Assembly: GCA_036245525.1 (NCBI GenBank)
Contig: BTPG01000004.1
Coordinates: 235,883,973 to 235,947,972 of the forward strand
DNA: 64,000 nucleotides
Direction: 5' to 3'
Source: Semisulcospira habei
Lineage: Eukaryota; Mollusca; Gastropoda; Semisulcospiridae
The notes below the pieces were generated by a model. That model ran no database searches and was not told the origin of the DNA. It worked only from the letters and a program-made list of their open reading frames with translations. Positions 53,522-61,169 of the stretch are shown in pieces; position 1 is the first letter of the stretch; each line of letters begins with the position of its first letter. A program made the position numbers and the translations under genes.

Positions 53522-54763
53522 GCCGCGGGAGGATTTAATCATGAAGATTTTGAAATGGATGACACGTATGATTTTGGTAATACAACAGATATGACAGATA
53601 TGGCAGATATGACTGGTACAAGAAATATTTACAGTTTACGTCACGAACTTTTAGAAACCAAAGTGAACTCATTTTATGATCATGTTGGTGGCCGCCCAGA
53701 CAACATAGACCCTAACCAGTTTGAACTTGATGGCAAGGGTCATTTATATTTAAATACTGTTGACAAAGGAAAAGTACTATTGACTAACAAAAAAGACCCT
53801 AGTAGGTTTAGGGCTTTAAGTACAATAAAAAATGAAGGTGGTGTTAGTGCCTTGCGTCAACTTGGTATTGGTGGGTCTCCTGTCACGCCAAGACTGGTTA
53901 GTGTGCTTCAAGACACGCAAACAAAGTTACCAACAGGGCAAGAAATTGAAATGGCACCAGTAACAAGCCTACCAGAAATAGCAAACACAGTGATACAAGA
54001 AACCTCATTTACTGAAGGACAAATAAATGATGCTATGAAAACAATAGAAGATCCACCTTTGTCAATGCGGGAGATTATAGGGTTAGATAAATCACTGCAG
54101 ACAATAAGAGGTGAGATGGTTAATAATCTTGCCAAACTGGGAGAGCTTGATAAACACATAGAACGTGAAAAAGAGAAACTGGCTACCGCAGACAATGGGA
54201 ATCTTGACACAGAAATGAAAGAAAGAATCCAACACAGATTAAATGATTTGCAGATAGAAAGATCAGCGAGGTTAGAAGCGATTAGTATTGGAAGACAAAA
54301 ACTGAAATCACAGGTCAACAGGATTAGAGAAACTATTCAAAAAATACTTCACGAAGACACTACTCTGGCTGAGAGACTTAAAACACTTTTCAGAGAACAG
54401 GGTATCACAATCGCAAGTTTAATTACTGTTCTTGGGTTTATTATCAGTACTGCTGTGTTGGCTGTCTCCGGTGCTGGTGGACCCGGTGGTTCTCCACCGC
54501 CAGCCCCAGGCCCACCAACCCCCACAGATCCAAAAGATTTACAGTCATGGGTAAAAAAACAGTTGTCACACATATCAGACTTGCTTAAGAAATTGGCTCT
54601 GAAAGCAGTAGACTCGTTGCCTGGCATTATAGGCACTGTTGTCAGTTGGCTGATTAGTACAGCGGCAAAGGCAGTAGGGTTTATGGCAGAACATGTGTGG
54701 GTCTTTTTGGTGACAGTAGGAGGGTTAATAGTGGGTTATTTAATGAAACAGGTAAAGAAGTAA
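53519..54763 (+). CDS. Coiled-coil membrane protein of the virus-like element (414 aa)
   Basis: The start is set at the ATG after TTAATAAAAAC. The N-terminus is acidic with repeated TDM. A long helical/coiled-coil region (about residues 200-295, KLGELDKHIEREKEKL) is followed by EQGITIASLITVLGFIISTA, a hydrophobic segment, and then a Pro/Gly linker (SPPPAPGPPTP). The C-terminus has amphipathic helices and a second hydrophobic segment (VFLVTVGGLIVGYLM) before KQVKK. I recall similar proteins recurring with integrase and DNA polymerase genes in cnidarian and mollusc genomes, without a named function. A virion or membrane-active role is inferred. Its 3' end overlaps the convergent gene by 24 bp. 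Confidence 0.8.
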   Translation: MAAGGFNHEDFEMDDTYDFGNTTDMTDMADMTGTRNIYSLRHELLETKVNSFYDHVGGRPDNIDPNQFELDGKGHLYLNTVDKGKVLLTNKKDPSRFRALSTIKNEGGVSALRQLGIGGSPVTPRLVSVLQDTQTKLPTGQEIEMAPVTSLPEIANTVIQETSFTEGQINDAMKTIEDPPLSMREIIGLDKSLQTIRGEMVNNLAKLGELDKHIEREKEKLATADNGNLDTEMKERIQHRLNDLQIERSARLEAISIGRQKLKSQVNRIRETIQKILHEDTTLAERLKTLFREQGITIASLITVLGFIISTAVLAVSGAGGPGGSPPPAPGPPTPTDPKDLQSWVKKQLSHISDLLKKLALKAVDSLPGIIGTVVSWLISTAAKAVGFMAEHVWVFLVTVGGLIVGYLMKQVKK

Positions 54764-56023
54764 TACCCCTAATCCAGTGAGACCTATTACCAATGCTGTT
54801 CTCTCTGACTCATGTGTGTCAAGGATTGGTGTTGGTGTTATCGTTATGGGTACCGGTGTCAAAGCTGGAGCTGTTACTGTCTGTACAGGTGATGATGTTA
54901 CTGGTGCCGTGGCCGGGGGTGTTACCGTCTGTAATGGTTTTAATGACTGTACATGTGTGGTTGTGGCCCCCAAGTTTACAGATTGATTGAGTCCTAATTT
55001 CTGACCAACACCTGCAACAACTATTTCATTATTATAATTTGTTATTGTCCCCATTTGGAGTTGAAGGTCTGATGGCAACATGTATAACCCAATACCAACT
55101 ACAAAGTCAACTTTTGATCTAGCATATCTGAGAACGTCTTGGTAGCGTTGTATGCTTGATGGGAGATCAACTACTGAATTTACTGAATCTTCTAGATTAG
55201 CGAGAAACTGTTTTTGTGAATCAAACTTTCCACTTCCATTCAGAATATTAGATTTTGTTAATGATTGTGCACCTAGTATACACCAGACATATGTTCTGAT
55301 AGACTCATTTACGCGCTCGACTCCCGCTTGAGTAAATCCGTCACTCCTGTCCAAGACAAATGTGGTCCAGGCGTTAGACTGTTTCTGTTCTATTGAGCCT
55401 AACCACACTTCAGATTTTGATGAGAATGAAGTGTAGGGAGGCCAGTAATCTTGAGGGTATTGTCTGTGACTCAAAGCATAATATAATGTACCAATGCCAT
55501 GGTGATCATCAAGTTTTTGTGTGAAGTCATACTTAGTGCTTATGTTAAATTCATTACAGATGCGTTCAAATGCTTTCATATCCATGGGGTTGTTAAACCT
55601 GTTAAAACTGGATTCAATGGGTAGTGGTGTATGCAGTTCTGACAGTATACGTCTAAGCTGGTAATAAACATGAAAACGATACACAGACCTAATCAGTTTG
55701 TTTGAGTGATTCAAATGGTCTGTGAATGAAACACCACAGCCTGTAGTTGAACACAGTATGGCAAAGTTAAGTTGGTTTTGAAACATCTGTAGTGGACTTG
55801 AGGACCACTTTCTTGCTGTAGCATCGTCTGTTATTGGAGGGTTTAGGTAATGATCAAAAGGGTTGGGTACTTTGACTTGAAATAAATCTTGTTCGCTTAC
55901 AGCTATGTCGAGTTGATTTAGTTGAATTATTTTCTGTTCATAAGTAGGGGCGACATTATATTTAGCATCTACATTAAATTGAAATGCGTTTGTAGTGGTA
56001 ATGGTTGGTGATTTAAATTCCAT
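54740..56023 (-). CDS. Tail-anchored element protein (427 aa), function unknown
   Basis: The start lies in CATAAAAAAAGGATGG. The globular region (residues 1-350) contains LNFAILCSTTGCGVSFTDHL, FHVYYQLRRILSEL, SDGFTQAGVERVNESIRTYV and YARSKVDFVVGIGLYMLPSD. A Thr/Pro-rich stalk (TPPATAPVTSSP...) follows, then one C-terminal transmembrane helix (ALVIGLTGLGVLLLYLF). I recall close relatives in coral and anemone genomes beside the same gene set, all uncharacterised. A surface or membrane-anchored structural role is an inference from the stalk-plus-anchor layout. Confidence 0.8.
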   Translation of the reverse strand: MEFKSPTITTTNAFQFNVDAKYNVAPTYEQKIIQLNQLDIAVSEQDLFQVKVPNPFDHYLNPPITDDATARKWSSSPLQMFQNQLNFAILCSTTGCGVSFTDHLNHSNKLIRSVYRFHVYYQLRRILSELHTPLPIESSFNRFNNPMDMKAFERICNEFNISTKYDFTQKLDDHHGIGTLYYALSHRQYPQDYWPPYTSFSSKSEVWLGSIEQKQSNAWTTFVLDRSDGFTQAGVERVNESIRTYVWCILGAQSLTKSNILNGSGKFDSQKQFLANLEDSVNSVVDLPSSIQRYQDVLRYARSKVDFVVGIGLYMLPSDLQLQMGTITNYNNEIVVAGVGQKLGLNQSVNLGATTTHVQSLKPLQTVTPPATAPVTSSPVQTVTAPALTPVPITITPTPILDTHESERTALVIGLTGLGVLLLYLFH

Positions 56024-56049
56024 CCTTTTTTTATGTGATAATAAAAATG
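56024..56049. promoter_or_regulatory. 23-bp divergent start region with ATAATAAAAATG
   Basis: The start codons of the 427-residue (minus) and 237-residue (plus) proteins are 23 bp apart. The plus start carries the same twelve-base motif as the capsid gene. Confidence 0.6.
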
Positions 56050-56760
56050 TTTATTACCTTAACAAATCTTGACACAAGCAAACCAGTGTGGTTAACTAAT
56101 GGGATTGATAATCGTGATGGTAGCAAGGCTGTAGCTATCCATGAAATGTTCTACACAGTAAAGTGGTTTAATGTAACGGATGATGAAAATTATTCTGTAA
56201 GTGGAACTCTCGATGGTTTAGAAAAGGGTGATACTTTACGAGCCGGATATTATGACTTTTGTACTTTAGCTGAATGGCTTCAAAATGAATTTAAAATTAA
56301 AGCAACTTTAAACCCAGCTAATTTACTTGTTACAATTGATTTTCCGAAAAGTGGTCAGTTTTCTTTATCAAATAGTCTTTTATTATTACTTGGATTTTTA
56401 AAAAAAATAACACATCTAGATGAAGATTGGTCACAATCAGTTGGTAGTCTACTATCACCAAAAAAACCAAGAATAACTGGCAGATATCCTGTTCATTTGT
56501 CAGTACACACAGTGCTAAATGTTCATTTGAAAGAACTGAACACTACTGAAAATGTACACAATGGAAAGCCTTCAACTTTGTTAAGATGCTTGCCGACTGG
56601 AACTGCCCCATATTGTGAAAGTGTGGTTGCTAGATTTCCTAATTCTCAGTTTAAAAAATTAGGTTCTAGTTTCTTTGAATCATTGTGCTTATCTGTAACT
56701 AATCAGAATGGTAAACCAGTTGTAATGCATGATTTTTATGTTGTGTTGGAAGTTAAATAA
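56047..56760 (+). CDS. Candidate single-jelly-roll minor capsid (penton-type) protein
   Basis: 237 residues from the ATG embedded in ATAATAAAAATG. The order of elements recalls Polinton and virophage penton proteins: HEMFYTVKWFNVTDDEN, then LRAGYYDFCTLAEWLQNEF, VTIDFPKSG and LLLLGFLKK, and a C-terminal FYVVLEVK strand. Such proteins form capsid vertices. The assignment rests on pattern and size (about 240 residues) and on being in the same cluster as the candidate major capsid gene. Structure prediction would settle it. Confidence 0.55.
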   Translation: MFITLTNLDTSKPVWLTNGIDNRDGSKAVAIHEMFYTVKWFNVTDDENYSVSGTLDGLEKGDTLRAGYYDFCTLAEWLQNEFKIKATLNPANLLVTIDFPKSGQFSLSNSLLLLLGFLKKITHLDEDWSQSVGSLLSPKKPRITGRYPVHLSVHTVLNVHLKELNTTENVHNGKPSTLLRCLPTGTAPYCESVVARFPNSQFKKLGSSFFESLCLSVTNQNGKPVVMHDFYVVLEVK

Positions 56761-56780
56761 TTTTATTTTTGTTTATAAAA

Positions 56781-57659
56781 ATGAGTGGTCTTGGTCCAAA
56801 GCCTAGAATCATACCAGTTGCGTGTTCAGTAACAGAGTTGAAAGATTTGGCAGATGTCCAGGATTTTGAGAAGGAAGGGGAAATTGGAGAAATATATGGT
56901 TTTGAACTTGATTCAAATGGCATGTACAAGAGGAAAGTAATTGTTGACATGAAAGATGGTGAAAGACAGATTCCTAAACTTGGTCAGCTTCGTGATGTTA
57001 CTGTACCTACTCCACCTGTAAATAATGCGCCTTACAACTTAATACATGTGGGTAGTAAGTGGGTTGTTTCACCTGTACCGGCACCACCACCCACAATTGA
57101 CTGGGACATAAAGATTGAATTTATTAGTCCTTATGTATACACTGATGATGAAGGCGCCTTAGTGTTTAGGAAGGTTGTTAATTCTGGGCCGCTTATTGTA
57201 AGCCTTGTTCCAAGTTTTGCCCTAGACAACAATAGCAGAGAAAAACTGAAAGTTGAAAATTATGAGAGACGGAGATATCTTCTTACAACTAGAAAGGGTA
57301 GATCAGATACTTCTGTTGTGTTTATGCCAGCAAGCTTAGTCGTGGCTAGAGAAGCGACAATAGTATTTGAAATTATCATGAAATCTGTTGCTACTGCTAA
57401 AGAGGCTCAAATTGCACAAGGAATTAAACTTACATGGAATGAAACAGTAACAGAATCATCAAAGGTCTTTATTGCCATTACAAAAAATAATGATGTTATT
57501 AACGTTTCAAGCAGTATTCCAGCTGTCAAGGTGGTGGTTGACAAAACAACTTTTGTTCGTCTAACTTACATAAACCTTGAACACATTGATCTTGTTGCAT
57601 TTTATTATGCCAGCAAATTGTATACTTTTGAAGAGTTGCAAAATGTAATTGCTGATTAA
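56781..57659 (+). CDS. Element protein of unknown function (292 aa)
   Basis: The start is chosen at the second ATG because it completes TTATAAAAATG; an in-frame ATG 12 bp upstream is possible. The N-terminal 75 residues look like a small domain (KDLADVQDFEKEGEIGEIYG). A Pro-rich linker (SPVPAPPPTIDWDI) leads to a beta-rich C-terminal domain. No transmembrane helix, no recognised family. It could be a second structural or fibre-like component, but that is only a guess from the linker-plus-beta layout. Confidence 0.75.
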   Translation: MSGLGPKPRIIPVACSVTELKDLADVQDFEKEGEIGEIYGFELDSNGMYKRKVIVDMKDGERQIPKLGQLRDVTVPTPPVNNAPYNLIHVGSKWVVSPVPAPPPTIDWDIKIEFISPYVYTDDEGALVFRKVVNSGPLIVSLVPSFALDNNSREKLKVENYERRRYLLTTRKGRSDTSVVFMPASLVVAREATIVFEIIMKSVATAKEAQIAQGIKLTWNETVTESSKVFIAITKNNDVINVSSSIPAVKVVVDKTTFVRLTYINLEHIDLVAFYYASKLYTFEELQNVIAD

Positions 57660-57679
57660 AAAAATATCTGTCATAAAAA

Positions 57680-58315
57680 ATGGTGAACTTGTATCCACAA
57701 ATACCACCTGAGCAGCTTGAGCCTATTGAGCGTGATAAAACATTAAAGGCAGATTCATTCCGTTTAATGAATATTACAGAAGCGTTGAAGTATTTGGAAG
57801 AAGAACAAGCAAAATACTCGAGGTGTAAACGCCGTTACAATACGGTTTTCAATTCTGTACACAACACATCAATGGCCATGGGGGTGGTTTCGGCCGGATT
57901 ATCTGTAGGAGGTATAACTCTTTTTGCAACGGGGGTGGGAAGTGTTATAGGAATTGCTGTTGAAGGTATTGGTCTTGTCACAAGTCTAGCATGCTTTGGT
58001 ATGGAAGCTATTAACAAAAGATTTTATATGAAGTTGCAGAAGCATGAAGCATTAAGTACGCTCGCAGCAGCTAAGCTGACGAGTATGAAACTTATTATTA
58101 GTAAGGCTTTAAATGATAATGAAATTGATGATAATGAATTTAAGAGAGTCCAGGATGATTTGGCTAACTATAAACAACAAAAATCTGAAATACAGAATAA
58201 GATGCGTAGTCAGGCTGTAAATGTTGAAGAGCTAAAGAAATCTTTTTTAGAACAAGGAAAAAAGATAGGCGTAGAAGAAACTATGAAAAAAGTTCGAGAA
58301 CTTACAAGCAAGTAA
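57680..58315 (+). CDS. Glycine-rich membrane/helical element protein (211 aa)
   Basis: The start is in CATAAAAAATGG. Residues 30-65 are helical. Residues 68-107 form a Gly/Val-rich hydrophobic hairpin (GVVSAGLSVGGITLF, GVGSVIGIAVEGIGLVTSLA). The rest is a charged helix with coiled-coil character. I recall uncharacterised relatives in cnidarian element clusters. The frame stops at 58,313-58,315, but a second frame opens before this stop and runs to 58,416 with late-domain-like motifs (see next entry), so the protein may be longer in intact copies. Confidence 0.8.
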   Translation: MVNLYPQIPPEQLEPIERDKTLKADSFRLMNITEALKYLEEEQAKYSRCKRRYNTVFNSVHNTSMAMGVVSAGLSVGGITLFATGVGSVIGIAVEGIGLVTSLACFGMEAINKRFYMKLQKHEALSTLAAAKLTSMKLIISKALNDNEIDDNEFKRVQDDLANYKQQKSEIQNKMRSQAVNVEELKKSFLEQGKKIGVEETMKKVRELTSK

Positions 58316-58368
58316 CGATAGGTTTTGGTAATCCATTATTTTTGTCATACACTTCGCAAAGAGATGTC

Positions 58369-58416
58369 ATGCCTGCTCATTTGACGCCATCAGCTCCACC
58401 ACCAGATTATTACTAA
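58369..58416 (+). CDS. Mini-ORF or displaced C-terminus with PSAP and PPDY motifs
   Basis: Fifteen codons ending TPSAPPPDYY and stop. PSAP (58,387-58,398) matches the P(T/S)AP Tsg101-binding motif, and PPDY (58,399-58,410) matches the PPxY Nedd4-binding motif. The same frame is open upstream to about 58,290, overlapping the end of the 211-residue gene in the minus-one frame, next to an A6 run. It may be its natural extension, reached by frameshift or lost by an indel. Coding status is unproved. Confidence 0.35.
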   Translation: MPAHLTPSAPPPDYY

Positions 58417-58483
58417 AAAAAAGTTTTCTTATTGTCCTTGTAACTTGAGAAATCTGTCCGAGTGTCTTATGACTTGGGTTAAG

Positions 58484-58562
58484 AACTTATGATAACTAAC
58501 GTCAAAGTTACTTGTAAGTTGTAGGTAACTTTGAAATTAGTTATCAAGTAAGATCATAAGTT
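58484..58562. terminator. Intergenic inverted repeat
   Basis: aacttatgat / atcataagtt are the outer arms and tcaaagttac / gtaactttga the inner arms, around ttgtaagttgtag. It lies in the only long gap of the cluster (58,417-58,614). A transcription end or RNA-structure role is inferred. Confidence 0.4.
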
Positions 58563-58614
58563 ATTCACAGGTCCAAGCAAAGTTTTTTTTTAAAATTTAT
58601 TTTTCATTATAAAA

Positions 58615-59004
58615 ATGAATCAAGACGAATTACTTCTTCTAAACGATATTAATGCTGTAGAAAACAAAGACTTAGACTCGAAAAAACAGCGTCTTTTGTC
58701 TGTGATTGTCTCAGGCAAATCAAAGACTTATCTCGGAAAACAATACATGACAGAGGATATTGAATCTCTCACCGCTGACGAGCTAATCAAGCTTCATTCT
58801 AAATATGAAAACCACATTGCCTCACTAATGACACGTGATTTAAGCAGGTCTATAATATTCCTATATACAAAAGCTGTAAGTCATTTCCTACCTGTAGACA
58901 CTGATAGTCTATCACACGACCTTGAAAGCAATCCTATTGTTTCAAGTTCAATTGGCAAATTAGCATGTGTCATGTTTTACAAGTTTGGAAATTACCTTTG
59001 GTAA
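58615..59004 (+). CDS. Small helical element protein (129 aa)
   Basis: The start is in CATTATAAAAATG. Predicted helices include LTADELIKLHSKYENHIASLM and IFLYTKAVSHFLPVD, ending ACVMFYKFGNYLW. No transmembrane segment is obvious. I recall uncharacterised relatives beside the same gene set in cnidarians, and those I remember seem longer at the C-terminus, so this copy may be slightly shortened. Function unknown. Confidence 0.7.
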   Translation: MNQDELLLLNDINAVENKDLDSKKQRLLSVIVSGKSKTYLGKQYMTEDIESLTADELIKLHSKYENHIASLMTRDLSRSIIFLYTKAVSHFLPVDTDSLSHDLESNPIVSSSIGKLACVMFYKFGNYLW

Positions 59005-59064
59005 CATTACTAGTTACTGGTAGCCATATTGATTTTTCAAAAATAAATTTTACTGCAGAAGAAA

Positions 59065-59514
59065 ATGGACGAAACCCAGGCGACTCCACAACTGAACCCT
59101 GTTTTGACACAGGTTCAAACTGTGACGAAGACTAAAAGTCCAGGCAGGGTTGAGGCTGGTAAAAGATTAGCTGAATATAATAGGCAAAAAAAATTACAGC
59201 TTAAGGCACAAACAGAAAAGACTCATGTAACTGATCCACCGTCAGGATCGTCAGGACCTGTGTCAGTACCGTCACACCTTCATGAAAGTGAGAGACAAAC
59301 AACTAAGTCTGACCCTGACCCCGAACCTCAAACAACAAAATATGTAGTTGCCGGATTTGTTGTCGGATTTGGTTACGTAGGTTATCAATTATACAAAAAA
59401 TACAAACCACAGACTCGTACAGTGACCAAAAAATCAGACACTCCAAAAACAAAACCAGAAGTCGCCACATTACCAGTAACACCCAAAGCCGTTGACCCAT
59501 TTTTTATGCAGTAA
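59065..59514 (+). CDS. Basic single-pass membrane element protein (149 aa)
   Basis: A Lys/Arg-rich N-terminal half (RVEAGKRLAEYNRQKKLQLK) is followed by a disordered Ser/Pro/Thr stretch. One hydrophobic segment (YVVAGFVVGFGYVGYQLY) precedes a basic tail (KKYKPQTRTVTKK). The layout suggests a membrane-attached, nucleic-acid-binding or core-type protein, but this is inference. The upstream A/T run does not contain the tight start motif seen at the other genes. Confidence 0.7.
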   Translation: MDETQATPQLNPVLTQVQTVTKTKSPGRVEAGKRLAEYNRQKKLQLKAQTEKTHVTDPPSGSSGPVSVPSHLHESERQTTKSDPDPEPQTTKYVVAGFVVGFGYVGYQLYKKYKPQTRTVTKKSDTPKTKPEVATLPVTPKAVDPFFMQ

Positions 59515-59549
59515 ATAAAAATATTATTTTAATTTTTCTTGCCTAAGAA

Positions 59550-59780
59550 ATGAACGACTCAAAAAATTTAATGAACCTTGTGTATCACTCTGCCGTAATC
59601 AGCGGATTAGCAGTAGCTTATTCTATGCTGGGAAAAAGTCTACTCAAAATGAAATCAGCAGACCTCAGCAGATTGGATCTGGAAGACAGTGCTAAACTGA
59701 TCACGATTGTTACAGCGTCAATTGCAACAAAAGATTTTCTTGTCAAGCAAGGAATTATTCCCGAAAATGTTTCTATGTAA
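59550..59780 (+). CDS. Small membrane element protein (76 aa)
   Basis: One hydrophobic segment (HSAVISGLAVAYSMLGKSLL) is followed by an amphipathic region and a C-terminus KDFLVKQGIIPENV. I recall close relatives in cnidarian element clusters. It is part of a tight head-to-tail series (35 bp after the preceding gene, 11 bp before the next). Confidence 0.75.
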   Translation: MNDSKNLMNLVYHSAVISGLAVAYSMLGKSLLKMKSADLSRLDLEDSAKLITIVTASIATKDFLVKQGIIPENVSM

Positions 59781-59791
59781 ATAAAAATAAT

Positions 59792-60226
59792 ATGGCGACG
59801 ATAGCTATTATGATTGGTGGGGCAGTTGTTAACGCATTGGCATTCAGTGGTTCAAACTATCTCTTTTCAAAAATGGGTAGAGAGGAATCAGCGGAAAAAT
59901 TAAAACGTCATAATGAAGCATCTGAAAAACTTGCTCAAGCCCAGCAAGATTATGAAAAGAATAGAATTGAGAAACTTGATTTCATCAATGAAAAACTCAG
60001 GCTTGAAGGTCACGCACAGCATACGTTTTCAAATACAGACGAAGCAATCAGGGAATATTTTCTTGTCACGGGTGAAGACATGTCTATCCCAAAACCAAAA
60101 CTAAGTGACTATTACAAACCAAGCACACAACAAAGAAACGGGGAGATAATCTTTGTTCTAGTGGGAATGACATTTGTTTATTTTACAGGAGTTTTCATTG
60201 CTAGAAAAAATGGCAGCCGAAAATAA
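59792..60226 (+). CDS. Two-pass or N/C-anchored membrane element protein (144 aa)
   Basis: N-terminal hydrophobic segment (IAIMIGGAVVNALAF), a charged coiled-coil middle (EKLKRHNEASEKLAQAQQDYEKN), a conserved-looking DEAIREYFLVTG...LSDYYKPS block and a C-terminal transmembrane helix (IIFVLVGMTFVYFTGVFIA). The stop lies 17 bp inside the integrase gene, so the two are probably translationally or transcriptionally linked. I recall uncharacterised relatives. Function unknown. Confidence 0.8.
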   Translation: MATIAIMIGGAVVNALAFSGSNYLFSKMGREESAEKLKRHNEASEKLAQAQQDYEKNRIEKLDFINEKLRLEGHAQHTFSNTDEAIREYFLVTGEDMSIPKPKLSDYYKPSTQQRNGEIIFVLVGMTFVYFTGVFIARKNGSRK

Positions 60227-61169
60227 ACTATCAAAAATATATTACTCTCCATCAGGCTATTGGAAAGGAGCAACAGCTATTGAAAAATTACATGCCGCTG
60301 TGGGCGGAGATATAACACTCAATCAAGTCAAGCAATGGTTACAGAGACAGGCAATTTGGCAGATATATCTTCCTGCTCCAAGAAAAATAACAAGCCCTCA
60401 TTTTGAAAACACAACACCTAATGACACACACCAAATGGACCTCCTGTTCTTACCACATGACACAATAAGAAAGAAACGATACAAGTATGCACTGACTGTT
60501 GTAGACATTGCTTCAAGGTATAAAGACGCTGAAACCATAGCTGACAAAACAGCCAGTACAGTTGCTACAGCATTAACAAAAATATATGGTCGAGGCCCTT
60601 TAAGATACCCCAGACTAGTGCAGGTTGATGATGGATCAGAATTCAAAGGTGCAGTTAATCAGTTATTTGCTAAGCATGGTGTACTGGTCAGAAGAGGCAT
60701 TCCAGGTGTGCACAGATCACAGGCAATTGTTGAAAACTTTAACAAACAGTTATCAGAAAGACTTTTCAGTTACCAGTATTCTAAGGAACTCATGCATGAC
60801 ACCCGGAACACTGAGTGGGTAAAGAGATTACCACATGTGATAAAAGCAATGAACAATGAAGGACATCCTAAGCCTGCTGATGCTATTAAATTGAAAACAA
60901 TTGCAGAGCCAAAAAAAGGGCCAACCCCACCTCCAGACACAAGTTTATTTACCAAACAGGTGAGATATTTATATCAACCAGGGGAAGCTGAAAATGACAT
61001 AAGACGCAGGGCGACAGACCCCATCTGGTCAACATCTGTTCATAATATAAAAAAAATAATCCCTGGTCCAGACGCAACAATATATTATCTGTATGAGCCT
61101 GCGCCTCAGAGGGCATTTGTCAGAGAAGAATTACAGATTATTCCTCCAGACACCGTTACGCATTTTTAA
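60210..61169 (+). CDS. Polinton-type RVE integrase
   Basis: 319 residues. The N-terminal domain (IYYSPSGYWKGATAIEKLHA...QVKQWLQRQ) is the form typical of Polinton integrases. The catalytic core carries D77 (HQMDLLFLP), D140 (VQVDDGSEFKG) and E175 (QAIVENFNKQL), a DDE triad with the last two 35 residues apart. A C-terminal SH3-like region follows (KQVRYLYQP...FVREELQIIP). It would insert the element's linear DNA into host chromatin, usually with 5-6 bp target duplications. The frame is intact. It overlaps the upstream gene by 17 bp and the convergent polymerase gene tail to tail by 14 bp. Confidence 0.95.
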   Translation: MAAENKLSKIYYSPSGYWKGATAIEKLHAAVGGDITLNQVKQWLQRQAIWQIYLPAPRKITSPHFENTTPNDTHQMDLLFLPHDTIRKKRYKYALTVVDIASRYKDAETIADKTASTVATALTKIYGRGPLRYPRLVQVDDGSEFKGAVNQLFAKHGVLVRRGIPGVHRSQAIVENFNKQLSERLFSYQYSKELMHDTRNTEWVKRLPHVIKAMNNEGHPKPADAIKLKTIAEPKKGPTPPPDTSLFTKQVRYLYQPGEAENDIRRRATDPIWSTSVHNIKKIIPGPDATIYYLYEPAPQRAFVREELQIIPPDTVTHF

